21,895 bases of DNA from Paraglomus occultum (taxonomy: Eukaryota; Glomeromycota; Glomeromycetes; Paraglomerales; Paraglomeraceae). The notes below the pieces were generated by a model, which did not search any database, was not told the origin of the DNA, and saw only the letters and a list, made by a program, of their open reading frames with translations. Position 1 is the first letter of the stretch; every line of letters starts with the position of its first letter. Location: contig CAJVPJ010000560.1 in assembly GCA_910592205.1 (NCBI GenBank), forward strand, positions 1 to 21,895, given 5' to 3'. Made by a program: the position numbers and the translations under genes. This document shows positions 17,558 to 21,895 of this stretch, in pieces.

Positions 17558-18450
17558 TAATAGTATATGATAGTGATCTCCAATAATGATGCAAGCACTA
17601 GAATAAAACTGCATTTAAAATAATCCCCGATTATGACATTTTGTATGTTCACAAGAGACATTTTCCTTTTGCTTCTCCTTGTGTTGGCAGTTTCCTTCGC
17701 GAGGCGGCTGCGCTCCCTCACCGCCCTGTAGTGTCGATGAATGATTGATTCGTGTTTCGTAGTAGTACACTTTCGCAGACTTTCTTTGGGGCCATGTCTC
17801 GAATATATTCTAGCAATAGATATATTTTCCATCGGACTTTCTATACTATTCGTAATAATTATAAGTACATTTCAATCTAATTGCTACTCTTAACGGTCTA
17901 TTAATTTTGTTAATTATATTATTTCGTAAATATTAGCTCGTCAACGAAGGTTAGTTTCAGCCTCAACATTAATATTCCTCTTTCCACTACTAATACTCCA
18001 ATTGGATTTTTATCAAGAGTATCCGCATTTTGCTCCGTGTCTCTATTGCTTCAATATTCTACTAACATTTTCCCCCTCATCAACGAATATATTTTAATTA
18101 ACTTGAATAACTTTTTGTTGTATTAATCGAGTATCAACCTTCTAACGAGTATACTAACTCTCGGTTATTTTCTTATGAGCATACTGCCTCATATATTCAA
18201 AAAGCAGTATTGGTCCCTCTCATATTGTATTGTTATTTTACATTTATCCGGTTCGACTGACGTTAAAAGAGTTAAGCGTGTTTATTGTGTAGGTTTAATT
18301 TACTAGTTTTGTAAACGTGTCTTCATGATATGCTGCATGGCACATTTTAAAGAAACCATTTTCTGGCAACACATTTAATGAGTTTCTTGACTTTACGTAA
18401 TCGCTTTAGGACACTTCACAAATCGCCAGTAACGTAAATATTTGCCGTTG
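17558..18450. other. AT-rich downstream region
   Basis: No supported gene. A GC-rich island (CGAGGCGGCTGCGCTCCCTC..., about 17699-17730) with a weak GGCGG/CCGCC stem stands out from the AT-rich context. The rest shows only scattered stops in all frames. Confidence 0.4.
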
Positions 18451-18681
18451 CAGTAAACGGAAACTTTTTATGATGTCCACGTGGCTAACTGTAACACAAC
18501 TTCCACCAATACGTTTGGAGCCCTGCATTTGGATTTTGAGTCTTTCGACAGACCAATCCTCACATCGACAAAGTTACCAATCAGCAAAATCAAAGGCCAA
18601 TGTCGCTCTGTCGTGAAAGAATCTGCGTCAAATAATGAATCAGTTCCTCGTAACGAGAAAATTTGGGAACTGCACCAGTAA
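18451..18681 (+). other. open frame without ATG, possible exon
   Basis: A plus-strand frame ending at TAA 18679-18681 reads VANCNTTSTNTFGALHLDFE... to NNESVPRNEKIWELHQ. It has no ATG, and an acceptor-like TTGCCGTTGCAG lies just upstream (to about 18453). A second frame with an ATG at 18470 runs 48 codons over the same bases. I cannot decide between them, and no family is recognised. Confidence 0.2.
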
Positions 18682-19138
18682 CTGCTGTTAATGACTGCAC
18701 AACCTCAAAGTAGAAAAACATAGATGGCAATTTAATGTTGAATACGTTATTTGTTTATCTTTATCGTTATCTAGTGATTTATCCTATATTATTATTATTT
18801 GTTTTATTGCCTGTTATTTATTTCTCGGTGAAAGTAGTAAAATTATTTATCAATAACTTGATACTTGTTTAGTCAATAATAGATATCTTCTGTCAATGTT
18901 CGGATAACTTCGTCACCGTTTACTGCGTTTTACTTGAAAGAAATAAATGTAGCAAATAATATTCTTACAAAATACTAAATAAATTATTGACTTGTTAACA
19001 GAATAAATTGTTAAAAGAATATGTACATAGTAGATACGTACGACAGAGCTTTTTGAAAAAATAGATTTTTTATATGTTTTATTATGTGATTACCCAGACG
19101 TTTATCCAGTGAGTGTAGCCTGATTTCGAAAAGTTTGA
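18682..19138. other. AT-rich intergenic stretch
   Basis: Nothing recognised: no repeats longer than short AT runs and no coding-like frame. Confidence 0.4.
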
Positions 19139-19687
19139 AGGGACTCATCTGACCTAAAGGATGAGAAACAAAAGAACATAGCCTCAGAAACTGAGTCCGA
19201 AGCAGATATTGATCTGGAATTTACTTCAAAACCGGTAACAAATAATAAACTTTTTGAAGGAAAATAAAGACATGTGGAAAATTTTTTACGGTACGTAATA
19301 AGTCTGGTTCAACTTGCTTGCATTTTTACTAATGTACCCCTCGTTAGACGTCTTTGGCCTAGGTTTCGCTTGGCCTTCCAAATCGAAAGCGGATGAACGT
19401 CGTGAACTCTTTGACTATATTATTTCTCCCGATTGGGAACCAACCGGGGAAAAAATACAGTCGAATATCGTCGTCTACTTGAGTCCGAAACTCTTGACGC
19501 GTTGCAAGGATCGCACATTTTAATCAGAAATGGGAAATTAGATAGTTACGAATTGAGATATATACGGAAGACGACGAAGAACTGGGAAAAAAGTTATTCG
19601 CGTGTTTATATGAACCAGTTATTGAAACGATGTTATAATACAATACGCAAATTTTCAGCTGAGAATGATCAAACAAGAAAAGAGTGA
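19139..19687 (+). pseudogene. spliced gene of unknown family with frameshifts
   Basis: An acidic stretch (DLKDEKQKNIASETESEADIDLE, 19148-19216; shown as DLKDEKQKNI then ASETESEADIDLE) is followed one frame over by FLKENKDMWKIFYD. Splicing at GTACGT (about 19292) over a TACTAATG branch to TAG at about 19345 gives DVFGLGFAWPSKSKADERRELFDYIISPDWEPTGEK. One base short in the A6 run at about 19452 then shifts the frame to EYRRLLESETLDALQGSHIL, SYELRYIRKTTKNWEKSYSR and QLLKRCYNTIRKFSAEND, ending TGA 19685. The charged, helical C-terminus suggests a nucleic-acid or protein interaction domain, but I do not recognise it. The canonical intron argues that this was recently a real gene. Confidence 0.45.
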
Positions 19688-19826
19688 CAGGTTTGTATTA
19701 TTTCCGATTTAAGTCAGATATAGTCCAAAATTTTATAATAAGACATATGTGGCCAAATGTAGTCCCATATTTGCATTCAAAATGTATTAAATCACTACGA
19801 TGAGGTGAGGATGGCATGTACTGAAC

Positions 19827-20441
19827 AAGATTACCGAATGGTAATTGATACCCCGCACCACGATAACAATGATTCCAAACTTTGTAAGACAACAATTGTA
19901 TAGACCCAAAGATGGATTGGCTTATATGTTTGGGTGGCGGGACCAATTGATCCAACTGGGTTTGAACAAGTGAAGCTTATTCATGGCAAGACAATCCCCC
20001 TAATGTTGACAGTGGTCTAATTGACTACGTCGTTCTTAACAATATCCCGCATTACAAATTTTGTAGACAACCTTACGTATTTCTTAAGAACGATATTTCA
20101 ACCAATTGCTACAATTAAAAGAAACGCAATGAATGATTTTTTCCTAATCAGCAAAAATTCGAATAAAGGTTCTGGATTTTACATGAATGACGCAATATAT
20201 GTAGTTTATATTGCTTATAATTTGTCAAACAGTCTGATGCGGTGTGTGTGTATCAGGGGGAAAAAGTGTACATAATGATCATAAAGCATTTAAAGCTTTG
20301 ACTTATTCAATGAGACCTCAATTCTCGAAGATGGGTCTTTCGTACTATAATGTACAGCTCATAATATTTCCATATAAGGTTAGAAACGGAAAGTTACCTG
20401 CCAGGCACAACCCGACAGCCGATAAGCCAAAAAACCAATAA
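19827..20441 (+). pseudogene. decayed gene of unknown family
   Basis: Protein-like segments change frame along the plus strand. TEQDYRMVIDTPHHDNNDSK starts near 19829. WQDNPPNVDSGLIDYVVLNN and IPHYKFCRQPYVFLKNDIST run through about 19984-20110. FYMNDAIYVVYIAYNLSNSLM runs about 20177-20240. GGKSVHNDHKAFKALTYSM, RPQFSKMGLSYYNVQLIIFP and YKVRNGKLPARHNPTADKP end at TAA 20439-20441. At least two frameshifts and two stops separate them. They could belong with the preceding feature, but no join was found. No family recognised. Confidence 0.4.
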
Positions 20442-20600
20442 TATTCTTAGTTTTATGTGATGTCACGATTGTAATAGTAACAACTACTTCGAAGGCGCAG
20501 CTAAATCTCAGTAAATGATTATAACGATACCACTCTCCCCTATATCACATACCATCTATCAATTCATTAACAGTAAGTCTTGATTATCAATTCTTCTTTG

Positions 20601-20727
20601 CAGCACAGGTATGGTATTCTCTCACACCGTTCATAACATATTCTTCCAAAACGTTCTCCAAACACATCATCACCCATACATATTGTTACAGTTGGCATTC
20701 AGATTTGAGTGGAGACCAATAATTTGC
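20601..20727 (+). other. possible exon (unassigned)
   Basis: Between an acceptor-like CTTCTTTGCAG (to about 20604) and a strong donor GTAAGTATA (about 20728) the frame reads STGMVFSHTVHNIFFQNVLQ, then THHHPYILLQLAFRFEWRPIIC. The next acceptor, ATATCGCAG at about 20891, would join it out of phase with the ATG at 20912. Its relation to the following gene is unclear. Confidence 0.25.
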
Positions 20728-20911
20728 GTAAGTATATTCTGCCGAGGGTGATTTTTCCAAATTTAGCTCGTGTCATGCTCTTATTCTTCATTGCTCAATA
20801 ATTATTTTATATGCGTGCTTTCTTTTCACTTCTTATATAATGTATCTATCTAGTACCTACAATAATATATTAACAATAATATAATATCGCAGAATCGAAG
20901 GGGGAATTATA

Positions 20912-21378
20912 ATGCTATCAATCTTCGATTTAGTGTTTCGGCTAGTCGGAAACCTCCCCTTTTCTGCTAAGCAACAAATAATTATCCTTTTTGAATCTTT
21001 AATTATGGCCGTTATTTCGAAATTAACGAACTTACTGCGTTTGACAACTTTCGTCAGCTACGAACAGCTGGAATTTATTCCTAACAGGTCAGTAGGCTTG
21101 TCAATATTAATATCGTGAACGTAAAAATAAAAGGATTGTATTAATTTAAAAAACAATGAGAAGTCTCCCTACGTTAATAACTTTAACCTGCTTTAGTGAA
21201 ATAAATACTATCGAGATATGCCCTACGCAAAAATCCTATATTGTGCAACCGACCATTTACCATCATTTGCTAGTCCAGTCCCCTTTTTTAACCGTATGAA
21301 TCTTCCTTGTTTGTAACAATCAACTGATATATTTTCAGATACGAGATTATCTTAGTGTATCCATCTAATTCTGAATAG
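20912..21378 (+). CDS. small two-exon gene, 71-aa hydrophobic protein (tentative)
   Basis: The ATG at 20912 opens MLSIFDLVFRLVGNLPFSAK. Exon 1 ends at 21087 (AACAG|GTCAGT), and an intron of 251 bp with a CAACTGAT branch ends TTTTCAG at 21338. Exon 2, 21339-21378, completes NR-YEIILVYPSNSE and TAG. The centre (QIIILFESLIMAVISKLTNLLRL) is amphipathic to hydrophobic, possibly membrane-associated. No family is recognised. The case rests on ATG, matching splice phases and open frame only. Confidence 0.35.
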
Positions 21379-21895
21379 AAATTTCCCTGATGGGAAGAGT
21401 GTCACGTCACAACAGATAAAACCCCTTTAAAAAAAGGTAAATGGTGCAAAAACAACAAGGTTGTTAGAGAAATGGAAGAATCAGAAACTTCTTGATGATT
21501 GAAAAACTTTGATATAAGTACCTTCGCAAACGATTAACGTTAATATATTGGATATCGAATTGGTGTTTTCGCATAAGATCGTCACATGAGTTACACGGAA
21601 ATCATGAGGGTTTCACGGAAATTAAATCAAGTAATTACTTTCAGTCACTGTTACTATTAATAGTCATAAACTCTCTTGTGTTGCTTTTGATTCTGCGCCG
21701 ACTTTTGCATAGCAACGCTTGGTTCTAAACAATAACAGGTCCAACTGCCATTAGGAATATGTGAATATCGCATCGCACGTCCGCAGATAACATTAAATAA
21801 CATCTGCACGAAATTAACATCTAAAAGATGGCGACTAAAATGTAATTGAATTCGGGTCAGGTCTTTTGCCACTTTGTCTCACAGAGCGGGTTTGT
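21379..21895. other. window end, one minus-strand open frame
   Basis: 21657-21880 (minus) is open without ATG near its start and reads DLTRIQLHFSRHLLDVNFVQ, then MLFNVICGRAMRYSHIPNGSWTCYC and a basic tail. It is protein-like and could be the last exon of a gene that begins outside the window. Nothing else is recognised between 21379 and 21656. Confidence 0.25.

Noticed and set aside
17449-17832. 127-codon minus-strand open frame
   Set aside because: It overlaps the last exon of the 501-aa gene in antisense and has low-complexity composition; no start or motif support.

Overview
The window looks like a piece of nuclear genome from an arbuscular mycorrhizal fungus (Glomeromycotina, most like Rhizophagus). 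The reasons are strong AT bias, short GT-AG introns of about 58-99 bp with CTGAT/TACTAAT-like branch sites, a BTB-BACK gene and a RING/U-box plus Sel1-repeat gene of the kinds hugely expanded in these fungi, a decayed kinase of the same lineage style, and a high density of broken transposons and gene fragments. This is inference from sequence style; no database was consulted.

Layout: 1-902 holds a BTB-BACK gene (minus) whose 3' end runs into a 42-bp perfect palindrome that supplies its stop codon. 1599-1850 is a decayed protein-kinase fragment (plus). 2869-6099 encodes a 1076-aa protein with an N-terminal unknown region, a RING/U-box-like domain and 14 Sel1 repeats, including an internally duplicated 648-bp unit. 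Its repeats continue out of frame beyond the stop until 6346, where a 2254-bp Tigger/pogo-type DNA transposon (6347-8600, TIRs and TA target duplication visible) is inserted. 8601-10449 is a graveyard: an in-frame but stop-riddled minus-strand pseudogene, a decayed Tc1/mariner transposase on the plus strand and a small hairpin element. 10641-12387 carries unrecognised coding fragments and a short piece of alanyl-tRNA synthetase.

12772-14642 (minus) is a TLDc-domain gene homologous to MEAK7/Rtc5, with a myristoylation-type MGNKSS start, a C-terminal intron, and three single-base deletions relative to the conserved frame. 15272-15581 is a GC-rich minisatellite. It lies just upstream of the best-preserved multi-exon gene in the window (15704-17557, plus, six exons, 501 aa). 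This is a protein of no recognised family with a nuclear-localisation-like patch, a SUMO-interaction-like motif and a possible restriction-endonuclease-like core; I consider it the most interesting object here. 17558 to the end is AT-rich with several spliced or broken coding fragments that I cannot name.

The genes do not form a pathway. The region reads as an accessory, transposon-invaded neighbourhood in which expanded-family genes sit beside relics. Many breaks are single-base indels, so true pseudogenisation and assembly error must be separated before any gene here is called dead.
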